From contig JANCRA010000008.1 of the NCBI GenBank assembly GCA_024362935.1, positions 33,450,557 through 33,514,556 of the forward strand: 64,000 nt of DNA, in the 5' to 3' direction. The notes under the pieces were generated by a model. It was not told the DNA's origin. It was given only the letters and a program-made list of their open reading frames with translations, and made no database searches. Positions 1 through 14,840 of the stretch are shown here, one piece after another. Numbering within the stretch: position 1 is the first letter of the stretch; the number at the start of each line of letters is the position of its first letter. The translations under genes were made by a program, and so were the position numbers. This DNA comes from Setophaga petechia (Eukaryota; Chordata; Aves; Passeriformes; Parulidae).

Positions 1-3000
1 GCTGTGAAATGCTTTTTTTCCCATGCTGTGTATGTTGGAGTTTCAATATGATGTAGCTCTATTTCAGTCCTGTATACTGGATATTTTATGTAATTCCCTG
101 GAGTAGCTATGGAAGCTCAGTCCAATCTGAAAGTATTCAAGCTGGCTTGTGCAGGGAATTTCCACAATGTGAACCAGAAGCATGGTGAGTACAGATAAGT
201 AGGCAGGCTTCAATAACTGGTACAAGTGAAAATACTAATGTAGATTTGCACTCCTCTCCAATGGTGTGGATACAAGTTGTTCCTCAGAAATACACTTTCC
301 TTTTGGGTTTTAAAATGTGAATAGAGATAAATCTAAAGTAGAAAAATTATCAGGCTTATTTTCCTTTTTTAATACTCTTCAGGTTAGAGCTGCTTTCCAT
401 AGAGGTGTTATATAGATGACTATAGCTTTTGAGTATGAATAGAAGAGAAAATACATATAGGTGTGGTGAAGAATGAATGACTGTGCTATTGTAAAAGCAA
501 GTGAATTAAGGGTAGTCAATGTTTTTACAGTCTGACAGCAAAAAGAAAAGAATTGACAGTCTGCTTTCTTCTCAGAACAAAATCCTTTATCCACAGATCC
601 AATCTGAAAGTATTTGCTCTAATTGTCTGACAATAAATACTATTTTTTTAAAGAGGCTGGCTTTTAGTGATTGATGCTTTAAATCAGTTGTCTTATTGTC
701 TACTTGTACAACCTTGTAATGTTTACACTGCTTTAAATTATTTGGGCATTGGATTTTTGGCCTTTATTTGCCTGTCCTCTGTTGTTCACAAGAATGCACA
801 GTGATGGGGAGCTCCCCCTTAAATGGAGATGGCCTTGGCTGCTGCTTGGTGTCTGTGGAGTACAGCCAGCACAGCTTGTTCACTTGCTCCTCTGGGATGA
901 CAAGGAAAAACTGTGCTGTTCCTTTCTCCGGCCTCCTTGCTCCGTCTCGCTGGTCCGATGCCTTTCCCTGGCCATCGTGCTGCTGTCAGGATTTTACAGA
1001 ATGGTCGAGGGAAGCTGGCAAGGGGGGTGAAAGCTAGGCTAATGGAAGCTGATGACAAATTTTCTTAAAAAAAATGTTTTCTGTATGTTTGACTACTGAG
1101 GGTAAAACTGTTTATAAATTCATGGCCATTTAAACCAAAACTGTGCCTATATTTTCTGCAAGGCTGGCAGTGACTTAACTGAAACTCGGTGGGAATGAAT
1201 GAGTTATATCAGATGCACAAAACTTACAGATTATTGTTAACAGTATTACAGCTTTTTTTTTTTTTTAAATACAGAAAAGCATTTCAGAATTGGCATAGAA
1301 GAAGCAAGAAGCAGGAGGAAACTCATGCTCCTCTATACTTAGCTCTAATGCCTGTCCACATCCATGGTGAAGCTAGTAACTGATGGATGACATGTTTGAA
1401 TTCCACTTTACTTTCATACTTCATTACATTCCTTCCTGTGATTTATTCATTATGTGTTGAAATATTTTGAGGTTTTAAGTAGGTAGGCAGACAAGCACAT
1501 GAATTAATGAGAAAATGTTGGAACATTGGATCTTGGTAGATGATTAATGCTGGATTTTCTATTCTTTCTAAAAACTAGTTAGACTTGTTCTTAATCTTCT
1601 TACATATAGGAGTGTGCGTAAAGCAATCCTTGACGTTTTCTTTGCAAATTTTTTAAAAGTGGGGACATAAAATGTGACTTTCTAAAAGTGGGAACATGCA
1701 ATGGTACATATTGATTCTGCTAAAACAAAGCTCAGAATAAACACAATTGCACTACAGTCTCATGTGTAAGGGAGTAAGGGAGTGTAAGAGATTTTTACTT
1801 TTATCCTGTGTAGTGTAATTCCTGTGCCTACGCTTAAACAGTTTGCTACACTTAGGCAGACACAGCCTAAGTACTGCCCATGGCTGTACTTAGTTGTGCT
1901 CACTCAAAGTAGCACTGTCAGGCTAGTAGAGTGATGCACAGGAAAGCCTCAGGGAAGGTTTTTTGGTGTTTCTGGACAGAACACCAGAGAGCTCCTGCAG
2001 ACCTCCAGAGTCTGGGAACTGTGCTCAGTAGCACAACTGCCACAGAAATTTTTGCCTTTTCCACAGACCCTGGTGTGTGGATAGACCTGATTGATCCTAT
2101 TGCAGGGTAAGAGCACTACTGTGTCTCTGTATTCCTACCTGTTTAGGTCTTGGATAAAAACAGCCATGTATTGTTTGAAACTAATAGGTGTTTTACCTCT
2201 CGGCAGTGGGAAATGTATTCTGGAAACTACTTCAAGGTTTAGGAGGGCACAAATAGAGAGAAAAAGGTAAGGCAAACAAGGGGTGTGCTTTCCTAAGTGA
2301 CTTTTTTTCAAAAAGGAAACGTCGTTCTGTCACTGAATTCTGAAGGTAGTTGATGCTTTTAGTATCAGTCATCTTAACATGGCTTGCAGAGATATCCATA
2401 AAAGGTGGTAGGTGCTTGAGGGTAGACATGAAGGAAGAGTTTAATCTCCTGCTTTAGAAGCCTTAGAAGCAGGGTTCTAAGGTGGGCTGGTCCCTGAAAA
2501 CAAAAAAATATATCCTTTCATTTGTAAGCAAGTGGATTCACAGCTTGTATTTATTTGGATCCATTTTCAGAGGAGTGCTGCAGTTGATAACATTCTCTGT
2601 ATCAGTCTGAGGGAAACAAGCAATTCAAAAACACTCAAGGGAGGTTCGTATTTGAGCAGTCATGGCTTCCAGGATCAGAATGAGAAAACCTTGTTTTAAT
2701 TTTAGGTGATTCTGTAGAACTACTTTTTGACCCTGTCACAAAGACATTTGAGAATGCTGATTTCTTTACATTTATTTGTCATGGTGAGATCTTCAGGCAT
2801 GAGGATAAGGATGAACAAGTTACCAGAGTACAAGCTGAGGTGTGCAGACTTTGAGCTGACTGGCTGCTCTCAGGCAGCTCCTGGTGGTGGGCTGCTCTTA
2901 GTCTTGGTTGCATGCAAGATAATTTATTGCACCCTAGCTGAAGGCAGGACAATCACAGGCTGGAGAAGTATCTATTGGAGGTGCCAACCTGGGCTGACAA

Positions 3001-4716
3001 GATTATCCTGCCCCAAGGTCCCAGGAGAGTCTTGATCTGGGATTGTGTTGAGATCACATATAACACACACCTACAGGATCAAACTCTTCAAAACAAATTA
3101 TGCTTTTTCATTTAGTAAATTGGTGTCTTCAAATAAGTGTCTGCAGGTGAGGAAGAGCAGGAAGGGTGGCTGAAGAAAAGAGCAAGAGCCTGTGGAACAA
3201 GGACTGTTGTCCACAATCTGCTTTCCGAGCTCTGTGCCCTAACTGCTAAATGCAGAGATTTTTCTCTCTCCTCTGCTATGAATCCAGCTTTGTTTCTATT
3301 GGGACAGATGGACTGATTGCATATTTATCCTGGTTCTTGGACAAAGTTTTACAGCCTGGGCAGACTCTGGCCTAGTTTAGAGTGAGTTTGGATATGTCTG
3401 CATCATTCCTGTAGGCGTAACCTCACTGGTTTCTGCTGGGCCTTCTGGCTTGCATGAAGCATGAGAATGCAGCTCCAGACTTGTCACACACTTTCATGTG
3501 GGAACCTTTCAGTTTGTTCTTGAAGCCGTCACAAGCTCATTTTGAATCCCTTAAAAATATATGGCCTTCCTATTTCCAACTGCTGTTATAAAATTTAAAA
3601 AAAAATAACAAAGCAGCATAGAGTTAAAAAAAACAAATCACCAAACTACATTCCTTTTATACTTTAAAAATCCATATATTTTAAATCCATTGTTGCAGGG
3701 ACTTCACTCTTGTGTGAGAAAGAAAACCCTGGGCAAACGGATTCTGATTTTGTTTGGAATACTCAGGAGTTCCAGTAAAACTGTTGAAAAGGGTGTCAGC
3801 AATGCAGCTTGCAAGCAAACAGAGGAGTGTAAATTCCCTCATTAATACAAATCTGTATGTCTGTTAGATTGTCTTTTGTTTACTAAGTAAACTACCAGCA
3901 CAATTAAAAATCGGAAGTATGGAATGAATTAAGACCACAAGCTTTGTCTTGGAGCTAAGCAGGGGCTGAGCCCCGGCATGTGAGTGCTGTGAGGCACTGC
4001 AGCTGTGTGCTGTGCAGTGTTATTGGAAAGCAAGCCAAGGGACTGTGTGTCAGCATCCTATTTCTTCTGGCACACAACACTCTGGTAATTCTGGGAAATG
4101 TCTTCTGGGAAAACTTCCCTAATACTCTCATTTTGAATTCACTAGTACAATGCTATTAAACACACGAAGGCTAAATTTACTTTAATACTTGTTTTATTAA
4201 CACAATGAAAAAGGACTTACAGATTTTGAAAATGTCATACAAATAAAATGATTTCTATTATTCATTGGTTGTATCCTGGCTCAGATGTTAACTCTGGAGG
4301 TCAGTGACTAGGAATATCATGAAGGAAACAGGATTTCCACAAAAATATATCCAAAGTATATCATAAATATACTTTCTCTATTTTTAATTTAAAACTTCAA
4401 AGAAACTTTAAACTCAGGCAACAGTGTTCATCTTAGAGAGATCGACCCCATCCATGCAACAAAGTGCCATCACAATGCCCTGAAAAAGAACAGTCTTCTT
4501 CCAGAAACACATTTGCTTAGGTATATGTACTTTTAGCATCTTGTGGCATAAATCAGTCATGTGTAGGCCACAAACAGCTGCTCAGGATATGACAAATTTT
4601 GTCTCCTATGTGTACAACAAAATTAGCCTGTCTTTGTCAATGTGTTACACTATAAGCAGCATAAACAGAAAATAGTATCAAACCAAGTTTTGTTTAGGTG
4701 GCTCAGACCTTATTGG

Positions 4717-4741
4717 ATATATATATATATATACACACACC
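4717..4741. repeat. (AT)n/(AC)n microsatellite
   Basis: A run of alternating AT passes directly into an alternating AC tract. It is an ordinary compound dinucleotide microsatellite. Confidence 0.9.
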
Positions 4742-4806
4742 ATATACCCTGGTTATCATCCATTTCCCAGTTCCTCCATTTAATGAAATAGTGTGAGCCT
4801 TCTAAT

Positions 4807-4846
4807 TACAATTTAATGTGCCCAAGTACAATTTAATGTACCCAAG
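4807..4846. repeat. Tandem duplication, 2 x 20 bp
   Basis: Two adjacent 20-bp copies, 4,807–4,826 and 4,827–4,846, both begin TACAATTTAATGT and differ at one base (G versus A, copy position 14). This is a local duplication with no coding content. Confidence 0.9.
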
Positions 4847-7800
4847 TCAGAGTATATGCATTTTATATCTCTGCCCTAGTAATAAAAACTTCATGGGGTG
4901 CATTCTATGACTTTGCAAGGTGAGAATTCGATTTGATTTTCACTTTAAAGACTAAAGGAAGGTTTGACAACTCTTCAAATACTGAGGTTTGCATCCAAAA
5001 GGTCCTCTAGTTTAAAATTATATTATGAGTTAACATGTCAGCAAGCAGTTCAGCATTTAGAATTATGATAGCAAAACAGAAAAGTGCATGGGACTCACCA
5101 AGGCTCTTTAAATTGCTGGCAATAGAAAAAAAATAAGGAAGGTAAGTGCAATTTTAACAGTTTTTAATTGGTAAAATGAAAGTAAATTTTGCTCCAGGCA
5201 ATGGGCATCAAAGACAAATATCATGGATTTGAAAACTCCAAGAAACTCTTCTCAATAAATAGAAGTTGCTTTTCTTATGCCACTTTCTGAGTATCCTCAC
5301 TGGTGCTGATTTTCAGTTGCAGAGGGTCTCTGGAGTTACCTTTGGGCAGTGACAGTCTTCCTGTCTGATTCCTGCCTTCCATGTTCTCCTGTACTGAGCT
5401 AAGCCACCACGCTTGGGCTGCTGCAGCCTCCTCTGACATCAGAGCACCACCTCATGCTGAGCATTTTGGCAGTGCTTGGTTGCACTGAGCAGGCTGCTCC
5501 CTCTGAAATGGGCACCATTGGCCCAGTTTGAAGATATTTTGTACCAGTGAAGCTGCATTCAAGAGATGCCTTGTGCTGGTAAAACAAGAATGCCTTCACC
5601 CCCTTCTTCCATTAATACTCCAACCTTCTTGAAACCTAGTGCCAACGTAGCTGCACTTCTTGGCGGCACAGACATGAAAGAGAGGCAGTATTTATTAGAA
5701 ACACTTGAGCAAAATAAACAGATTCATTGAGCTGAAGTCAGTCCAAAGGTTAATGCCAAAGGCTAGCTGGATTATTCTGTGATGCTGAAATTTGGACAAT
5801 TGTTTATCTAGTTGCCTGTATGTTAACAACTGAAAAAGGTTCTCATTATAAATCAAATTCTCAGACTTAGCTGTTCATCTCTGGGTACTGAGAACTAAAC
5901 AGTTCTTTTCTTTTTCAAAACTTCTGGTCACACTTTTACTTAAGAATGATTAGCTCTCTCCCACATTCTTTTGAGTCCTTAATGCCTTCTCATATGGAGC
6001 AAAACCTGTGTCTGGGTTTTGTAGCTGTGCCAAAATACAGTCAAGACAAAGGACTCAGCCCAAACATAGAGCTGGTTTGTTGCCAGACAATGTGAGCAGT
6101 ACGGAACAAAAGGTTTTCTAAGAGGTTGAGCTGATTCATTAACTTTTTTCCTTCACATCTATACCATATGGGATTACATGGCTTTTGTGAGTTCTGCTGC
6201 AGTGTTTTCTTCTTTCAAAGCTTTTCTGTCCCCAGCAGGGTGATGCAGAGTATGCCATGGGCAGGGGCAGCTGGGGGATCTCTATAAACACCCCACTCAG
6301 TCCCACTTCCCCAGTTTTGCTGTGACTTTAATGTTAAGTTAGGCAGAGGCAAAAGGAAACTGCCATTAATAAATGCTGGTCCAATGCTTCTTGACCATAA
6401 ATTCAGGCTAATTCCCTCTGACCTTGCTGAAATAACAGGGCTCTGAGCCATGGAGGGGCTTGGTCTGTGTCCAGGAGAGGTTTTGGAAGACGCTTACATT
6501 CCTAGAGTATTTTGTTGTTTTTAAGTAGTCACAGTTCAGAGGGGGAAAAAGTGCTGCACACCCACCACAGAAGATTCATATCGTGTATTGTGTGTTTTCA
6601 CAATTCTTGCCAGCCCTAGTGTGTTGGCTGAAGGCATTCACTGACTCCTCCGTGGCCGAGGGTTTAAAAGCTACAGCTGAAGGTTTTTAAACACGCCTGG
6701 CTGTAGTGGGTTGTGTCACAAGGGTGATGGCTCAGGGCTGCCTCTGGTGTGTCTGTAACTCCTCCTTTCCTGCTAATGTGGTTTTATTTGCAGGACTTCT
6801 TCCACAGGCACCTCTGAAGGCTGCTAAGCTCTCAGAGCAAACAGTTCCCTGAGGGCTTTGAGGGGTTCTTGTGAAGATGAGCCAGGATCAGCCGTGTCAC
6901 GCAAGTCGATGTTAATGAGGAGAAATTCAGCGACCTCAGAAGCAGGGCATCACCAACTTGTGCTAAGGGACCATACACTGGGATCCTTGCAGGAGTCTTG
7001 TTGAGTTGATTAACAGTCAGAAAGATTTTCTGTGGGAATGAGGAATATAGTTATGTCAGACTGTGGGCTTAACTGCAGAGACATAACGAAACTAACATTT
7101 TGAATCACAGTAGTGTTGTCTTTTCTTCTGTAAAAAATTACTATTTACTAAAACATTTAATGATTAAAAAAAAAAGTGAAAAAACCCCTTAAGATCTATT
7201 TTTTTTTTCCAGGGTAATGAGGGGTCAAAAAACGCTTTAATCTTAGAAAATTATTTTTAAACCTGTAGAGTATAAACAGAGAAGAATATAAGGCAACTGA
7301 TCTTTTTTTTTAAGTAAGCATGGTCTTTACATTTGGTTTTGATTTCTTTTTAAAAAGAGAAATTATAAGAAATTTTTCCCTCCTACATGTTCAGTAAGTT
7401 TTTTAACTCAGTGTCTATGTGCTGAATGATTTTCATATAAATACAAGTGGAAAAGGCTTTGTTCTTGTTGTCTTTTCTATCTTTTGCCCCCACAAAACTT
7501 GGATAAACCTCTTATCCTTTCTCTATCCCTGCACTAGTAGCAACAATCAATCTTTTTATGGTTATCCAGGCAGTTTAATCTATCTTTCCTGTCCTTCCCA
7601 GTTGCCCAAGCAGAGCAATAATCTTTTGTTTACTTGAACTTTTTGTCCTTCTGGACTATGTGAAGGCAACAGCCTCGGGACAGAGTCCAAGGCAAAAGAG
7701 TTAAATTGACTCTGTTGCATGACAACCCCATTCAGAAGTTCACAGCTTAATTAACTATTTCTGTTGCCTAAGATACTGGAGCCATTGTCAAGCTCCAGTA

Positions 7801-10800
7801 TCCAAACTGGAAGGAAAAATGTTCAGAGTTATGTATTCCTTCAGACCTAAGCCAAATTCAGAGACACAAGAGAGCAGGAAGCCTGAGGGAAAACAGACTG
7901 CTGTGGGGACAGTGAGCTGTTTTGGGGCCTCCACGGGAAGCCTCTCTCCATTTCCCTGCCTGTTGGCCCAGCATCAGCCTTTACTAAGCTCCAAGCCTCC
8001 AGATTTAGGCAGAAGCAGCAGAGCAGCTGGGAAGCTGTGGGAGTGCTGGTGGTACCAGTTGGACTCAGCTCCAACCTACTGCTACTCTCAGGTGTCTGCA
8101 GGCCTGAGCCATCATCCTCACCCACAACCTGGCCACAGTGGGAATTTAGGACATACCAAGGCAACTGACAAGTTAAAAAAGGTGGTGGTAGGTTATGTTG
8201 TCAGCTGATGCCTGCAAGGGTCTCTGAGCTTTGCCTCTGCACAGGATCATTGAACAGGGATCAATGCTTTTGTTGGAGTTGGGGATGCAAAAACAGAGCT
8301 ACAGATGTGGAGGGATTACAGTGAATAGCATGGGTTTATCTCAGCCACACCTGACAGTCCTTTTGCAGCCCAAGCTCTTCTGGAACAACTCTCCAAACCT
8401 GAGCTATGAATCCAACCTTAAACCAAGTCTCTGACTCCAGCTTTAGCCAAGAATTTAGCATTAGTGTAACTGAAGTCTTATCAGACTAATAGAAAAGTTG
8501 TTATTCTGCAGGTTAATTTGTTTCTTTGTTTTTCAAAATTATTTATGGAAAGCCTCAGTAATAATAGTACAGTCAAAACTATTATGCACATATGGTGTAG
8601 GCTCTTCCCCTCTCCTCTGGTGTCCCACTCACTCTTCCACTGTTCCTCTGGGTCAATGGCTTCAGCTGGGGGCCAGTGGGTATGGCCAGGCAACAGTATT
8701 CAGAATTCTTCAATGGGATAAGTATGGTGAGGGTAGTGGTGGTGTCTTCCTTCTTCTCTAGGTTCCACTTAAGGTCGTACTCATATTTCCCAGCAACTTT
8801 TGTGCTTTTTAATTCCTCCATTGGTCTACAGTTCAATGTTACATATGAATGTACTGTATATGGTACATTTTAGCTATGTTAGAGACTTGTTCTTTTCTCC
8901 TCCTCCCCCCGCCTTTTTTTTTTTTCTTTATTTTCATTACTCCTAGGATGGGTGTTGTTCAGCTTCCAGGTCAGCACTTCTGTTGCTCACCAGTGGTGTG
9001 CTGGTTATAGCCCTGCAGTGCTCAGCATCAGCCCATGCCCTGTCTCCAACATCCTATGCCTGTATTCCTCTACAGCACCTCTTAGGATCCCACCTTTGCA
9101 GCCTTTCCCCTCATACCAGGCCTGCATTGCATCATTCTGCAAAGATTGTAAAAGTTTCACTCCCCACACAAGAGCTGCCTGTTGCTACTTTCTGTACAAA
9201 AGCCATGGTTATACCCTTGGAAGGCAAGCAATCCAAGTTCTCTGTAGCTACTGGGCCATTAGAAAAATGGCTGTAAAAGCAACAAACCAAACCGTGTAAA
9301 AGGAAAGCCTTGTGCAGGTCTAGGCAAATTCAGGCAAAGCAAAACTTCCATCCCAAAGCTCTACAGAGCCAAAACAAAGCCTTGTGTCCTGTAACCTGCA
9401 GGAGCTGTGCTGGCTTTAAGGGGCTGCAGCCTTCTGGTTATGCTGGACAACCCATTTTTTAAACCTGAATACTCATGCTGGTCTGAAAAAGTATCCCAAA
9501 CCTGGTCTAGGCATCCTGTGTAGCCTGAAGTGCTGAAATGTTTTGATACTAATCACAGGGAGCAGGCCACAGTTCAGCCCCGTGAACCCTGGCCAGCTCA
9601 GTTACTTCCTGCACTGGGCTTTGCAGGGTCTGATGCCCAGCTTAAGCCCCTGGCTCCACATGCACATGTTCTCAGGTTCTTCTTGGAGCTCCCTTTTGGG
9701 ATGAGTCCCTGACCCAGCAAACCATTCCCCATGGGATGGTTGGTGTGGGAACCCCCACAAGAAAGCGAGTCCAGGGTTGCCCAGAGACTCCAGTAGGTGC
9801 CAGCCTGATGGGCAGCCCCTGGTGTCTTCTCAACATCCTTGAGTTCTGGCTCTGTAAGCTCATTCCTTGTGCTGCCCTTGGCCCTGGGGCCACGCTCTCC
9901 CATTGTGGTGGAGGCCCTGCCTGAAGCCAGACCTTCACTGTAGCCTCAGGTCCATGCGTAAAGCCCCAACCCTTTTGGCTCTCCTGTGTCAGGAGCCACC
10001 AAATCATGGTGTCTTCAAAGAGAGGCAGAGAGGGCTGGAGCTGTTTTGAAAAATGTTGCCCTCTGTCAGAGGTAGAAAGATGAATTTTTCTCTGACAATA
10101 CCAGATAATGCTATTTTCTCTCTGTTTTGGCCTAAGTTTAGCATGGGTCATGTGCCAGCATCCCCTTGCCGTGTCAACTTTGTAAAGAAGCATGGGATCC
10201 TTTCTGAGTTTGATGACCAAGTTTTTGCAGACAGAAAATTTTAATATGGTTGGGCAAGAGGGAAAAATTCATTAATTTCATAACAATCTTAGCTATTGTT
10301 TCAGTAACTTGTATTCTTAACTTTATCCCATTTCATGTCTTGATCAACCTAGTTTCTAAGAGGGGGATATTTTGGTAAGATTATGACTGACACTGCATTT
10401 TGTGGTTTTAGGTTTAGGAAGCTAGAGACTGACAGGACAAATGCTTTGATGGCTCATAGCTGAATTCTGATGTCCCAAGAAGAAAATGGAATGCAAGCAG
10501 CTTGAGGACAAGATGGCAGAGACTGAACTAAGGCTAGGGTTAGGTTCAGACGAAAGGCTGCCTTTATTCAGGTAAATAAGAAATGAGGCCTCGTTAAAGG
10601 ACGGATTTAGGATCAGGCTTCTCAGTGTAGTGATTGTGTTGATGTGCTGATATTCTGCCTGGAAGGCAGAACAGGAGGAGCTGATTGCAATTCCAGTCCA
10701 CAAGAGGCCCAGGCTAGCAGAGAGAAGCCAGCTGGGGTTACTGGAGTGACTTCCCTGGTTTGTGGTCATCTCATCATGAAGCTGTCTCACTTGACCACTG

Positions 10801-11265
10801 CTCCATGGAGTGAGCGTGGAGTGAGCACTCCATGGAGTGCTGTGTCAGTGGGCAGTGGTTTCCTTGGATATGCTCATTCTCTGCAGGTGGTCTGGCTGCT
10901 GCTGGGGGTGTAGTGCCATCCACACCCCCTGAGATGAACAGAGCTGCCTGGACTAGGTCTGTGCAGTGGGGGCCCAGGCCTTGATCCTATTTTATTTCCT
11001 GGTGCTGATGTGCTGTTGCTGAGGGTGTTGCCCAATGTCCAAAACTGAAGGTCCTAAAACCCATGCTGAAGTGCTGCCTCTAAGTATCCACAAAAAATCT
11101 TTCCCATCTGACTTCAGTTTTCTGAATGGCTGCAGTAGCATCTATATATGTTTCCAGAGAGTTCCCAGGAATTAACCAGGCTGAGCAGATTGACACCTTG
11201 GTTATAGGAACCATAAAATAGATGTTCTTCTGTGTAAAGTTCCTGTGGGCATGATCTGGAATGGC

Positions 11266-11307
11266 CTTGGTATAAACTCGGCTGAACTTGGTACAAACTT
11301 GGCTGAA
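11266..11307. repeat. Tandem duplication, 2 x 21 bp
   Basis: Two adjacent 21-bp units start CTTGGTA and end GGCTGAA. They lie at 11,266–11,286 and 11,287–11,307 and differ at two positions. Confidence 0.85.
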
Positions 11308-13421
11308 CTTTTTTTCTAAGAGATGAGAGGCAGGTAAAGGGAGGAGAAATCTAAGGAAATCCCTCATTTAGGGGAAAAATGCTCTAAAGCATACTGCTGA
11401 TCTTAATAGCTCTGAAAGACAGGGACTGGTGGATTTAGGCCCATTCTGCTGGAGGTGTCAGCTTTGTGCCAGGTTGGTATCTAACCCAGTTTACTAATCA
11501 GCACATTAGTACAAGCCCATCTTCATAGGTGAGAATCTTGCAGTGGCTATGACTGTCATGGATGAAGAACGGAGACAGACAATGGGCTCAGCAATCTCCA
11601 GTGGTGAACAGAAAGACCTTTAGCAGGACAAAGAACATCTGAAATTACTTTGACATAAGTTACAGCAGCCTTTATTTTCTAGTCTCATCCTATATTTTAC
11701 TTGGATCCTACCTATCTGAAAAAATTAACATAGCTATTCAATACTTTGTGCTTTTAAAACATTGTCTGTACTAGTTTTTTCTCAAAACAATTATATTTTT
11801 AAGTAATTGTATTTTTTAATGTAAAGTATCAACATTTTGCATAGCTTTCCAAAAGAAATGTGGAACTGATCAAATGCCACATTTTGAAACTTACCTTGAA
11901 ACAAACATATATTTTCACCAACTGATTTTATTATTTTGCTTACTGATAACTCTGAGGTGGTGAAAAAGAACTTTTTCCCCAGGTAATTTATTAAAAAGCC
12001 TAACTAATTATTTTTATTGCTCTCTGAAAAGGTTCATCATTGAAAAAGTGCAAAAGAGTTCAGTCCTGCCAATAAAACTTTGGACTGTTTGATTGCCAGG
12101 ACCTATTAATCAGTAAAAGAAGTGTTTTAGCGTCTGTGGGTGAGAGAGAACCTAAAAGGAAATGTCTTGATACAATTTTAAGTTTAACCCTTTAATTGCC
12201 TACAATGTAATTAATTTTCTCTCCTAAGGGGAAAGATACCTATGATTTTTGTGATATTAGGTGGAGAGTAAAACACTGGAATTGAAAAAGCGAACTTAAT
12301 CATCAGAGCAGTAGGTCATAATTGGAGTCCAGGTCTGGGTCTCGTGAATGGAATGAAGTGTTTATGCTTTTACATGATCCCTTCCACTAGTGTCCTTAAT
12401 TTATTTTGCAGATAAACCCCAAAAGGTTAAGTCCTTGAGCTGTCTTTGCTCTAGATCTAAGCCACTTGTTTGTTATGGAAAGAGCATATATCTGCATCCT
12501 TGGGGATAATCAGAACTTGACTAGACGTGACCCTGAGCGATCCGATCTAATTTTAACATTGACTCTAACTTCAAGGTTGGCCTTGTTTTGAGCAGGGATC
12601 AGACCAGATGAGATCAGGAGGATCCTTCTGACTGAGGTTTCTCTGTGAGTTTGTGTACATGTATGCATGTGTATGCAAACAATACTGGAAGAGCTTACTC
12701 CTTGGCTCCAGGCTCAGGATATAAGTTTCATACCTAGAGCATCACAATGAAATTTGTCAGAGGGCATTTTGGTTAAATCAGTGAGTAGAGAAAATTATTT
12801 ATCTTGCTATTCTAGAGCATTTAAATTTTAAATTCTGAATTCAATTCCAAAGCATTGAAAGCAATTAAATCAGATACAGAGCAGCCAACCCATGTGAACA
12901 AAGGGCCACTATTCTAAGATTTCTGCAAGTTAAATTCATTTTTTCCCAAGATACTTATTTTTTGGAGAAAAAAAATCTAGAAACAGTCATGAAATTTATT
13001 TTTTTTTTGGTATTTCTCACTCCAAACCAGATAAATTTAGAAGTCCTGCCTGCCTGCACAACAAAAAGTGACCTGCAGCAACAAGACAGAGATGGTGGCC
13101 TCAGACAGTGTGGAGGCAGGTTGTTGGTGTCTCATACAGTGTGACTTGATCAACTGGTTACCTGATTACAATCTCCATAGTTTTTTATTTTTCTCCCTCT
13201 ATTCCTATTCTCCTTCATCCTGTTCTTCTCTCTGCTAGTTGCTGTTATCGAGGAATACAACCTAAAACCCATCTAAGCCATTTTTAAATGGCCATAATAT
13301 GTGTGCTGAAGTATTTCTTCATAGGAGATGAAACACCACTAGGAGACAAAGCCCCCTAGGACACATGATGTATTACTGCATGTTGGTTTTTCAACACACA
13401 GACACAGAGCTCCAGTTTTTT

Positions 13422-13455
13422 TTCTGTTCCAAAACTCCAGTTTTTTGGAACAGAA
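13422..13455. repeat. Perfect 13-bp inverted repeat with 8-nt loop
   Basis: The arm TTCTGTTCCAAAA at 13,422–13,434 is matched exactly by its reverse complement at 13,443–13,455 across CTCCAGTT. A second copy of CTCCAG followed by a T run lies just upstream, at about 13,410. The combination suggests a template-switch origin. Confidence 0.85.
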
Positions 13456-14682
13456 TAAGAAACTTTGGAAATTGGATGGATTTTGACAGCTGTTTGAAAC
13501 TAGAATTACAGCAAGTGTTTCTTCAGTGTGATCTCTGAGGGTTTAATGAGGCTTAGGTTCAGGCAGTCATCTGTGAAGCCTGAAAATTTTGCAATCTAAT
13601 CCTCAACTGCATTCAAAGAAAGTTGTGTAAGGAGATGAAAATGACTTTGCAGTGGGTTAAAGGAACAATATAATTGGGAAATTATATAGAAGCCTGATCC
13701 GAACGTAGGGTGATCCCAGTATAAGTCAGTGTAACCCTGTGTCAATCCGAATATTTATTCCATCTTTCAGCATCTGTGAGTAGGCTGCCAGAGCAGCAAA
13801 GTAGTTACTGGTGTGTAACACTGCAACAGAGAGGAAAGCAAAGCAAATCAAAAACCCTGAAAGCATGGATGGAAAAGTAAGGATTCAAGAAATCACTCAG
13901 AAATCTCTTTATTATTTCCTTCACTCATAGCATCAAGATCAGAATTTGAAATATCTTGATAATTTGATTAAATATTTGAAGGTTAACGAACACAGAACTA
14001 TTTAAAAAGGAAAAAAAACGTAAGAGTTGATTTGTGGCAACTCTCCCATTAAAAATGAATATTTGACTGAATATTTAATTAATGCCAGATACATATGCAA
14101 TACTTATTTCTGTAGTGCTTCACCTCAGAAAATCACTGTAAAAACAGTGTAAATGGTGTTTCTGGAGACAGAAGTAAATATTATCTTGAAATTAAACATT
14201 TACACTAGAAATTCTCTCATTGACTCCCTTTGACTTCTACCAAATTAAGTCAAAGGTAAAATGCACAATAAATCCCAAAGAGACAGCACTGAAAATCAGG
14301 TTTGCTCCCTTGTTAACATTTCTCTTTCGTTTCTATCTTTGTCACAGGAATGTAGATCACCCTCAGGCATGTAAGGCTGGAACAGGGCCTGGGGCAGGTG
14401 CTGACTTTTTCATCCCAGCTGAAACCCGTTGCACATTTTGCAACTCTAGAGAACAGTGTGCCTACCAGCATTGCTGAGAAGAGCACTGCAATGATTTCCC
14501 TCTAGTGATGAAATACGTCAACTACAGATTATTTTACATATCTAAAGTGCTGGCACGGTACAAGTGGTCTTTTCTTCATTCTTTGGAACAGACACTTTGG
14601 GAGGGGAAGAAAAAAGAATCAGAAGCTTATTGTTGTCTGGAACTCTATGAAGTCAAAGTGAAAATAACAGCATTCTCTACCA

Positions 14683-14840
14683 TGAAAAAAAAATCCCAGC
14701 AATCAAACAAGCCAAACCAACCAATAAAGCAAAAAAACCCCAAAACCACCCAAACAAAACAAAACAAACCAAAATCAAAACCAGAAAAAAACCCAACCCC
14801 AAAACAAAACAAACCCACACATCAAACATCAAAAAAAATC
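14683..14840. repeat. A/C-rich low-complexity tract
   Basis: About 160 bases are almost only A and C on the plus strand, with CAAA and CAAAA units. Reading frames through it give lysine, asparagine, glutamine and proline runs, which are artefacts of composition. Confidence 0.85.

Noticed and set aside
7819..8208. 129-codon ATG frame on the plus strand
   Set aside because: No domain, no signal peptide, and an opposite-strand frame of similar length. Probably chance.
9672..10220. 182-codon open frame on the minus strand
   Set aside because: It opens with TTG, not ATG, has no recognisable domain, and lies in a GC-richer patch where other frames are also open.
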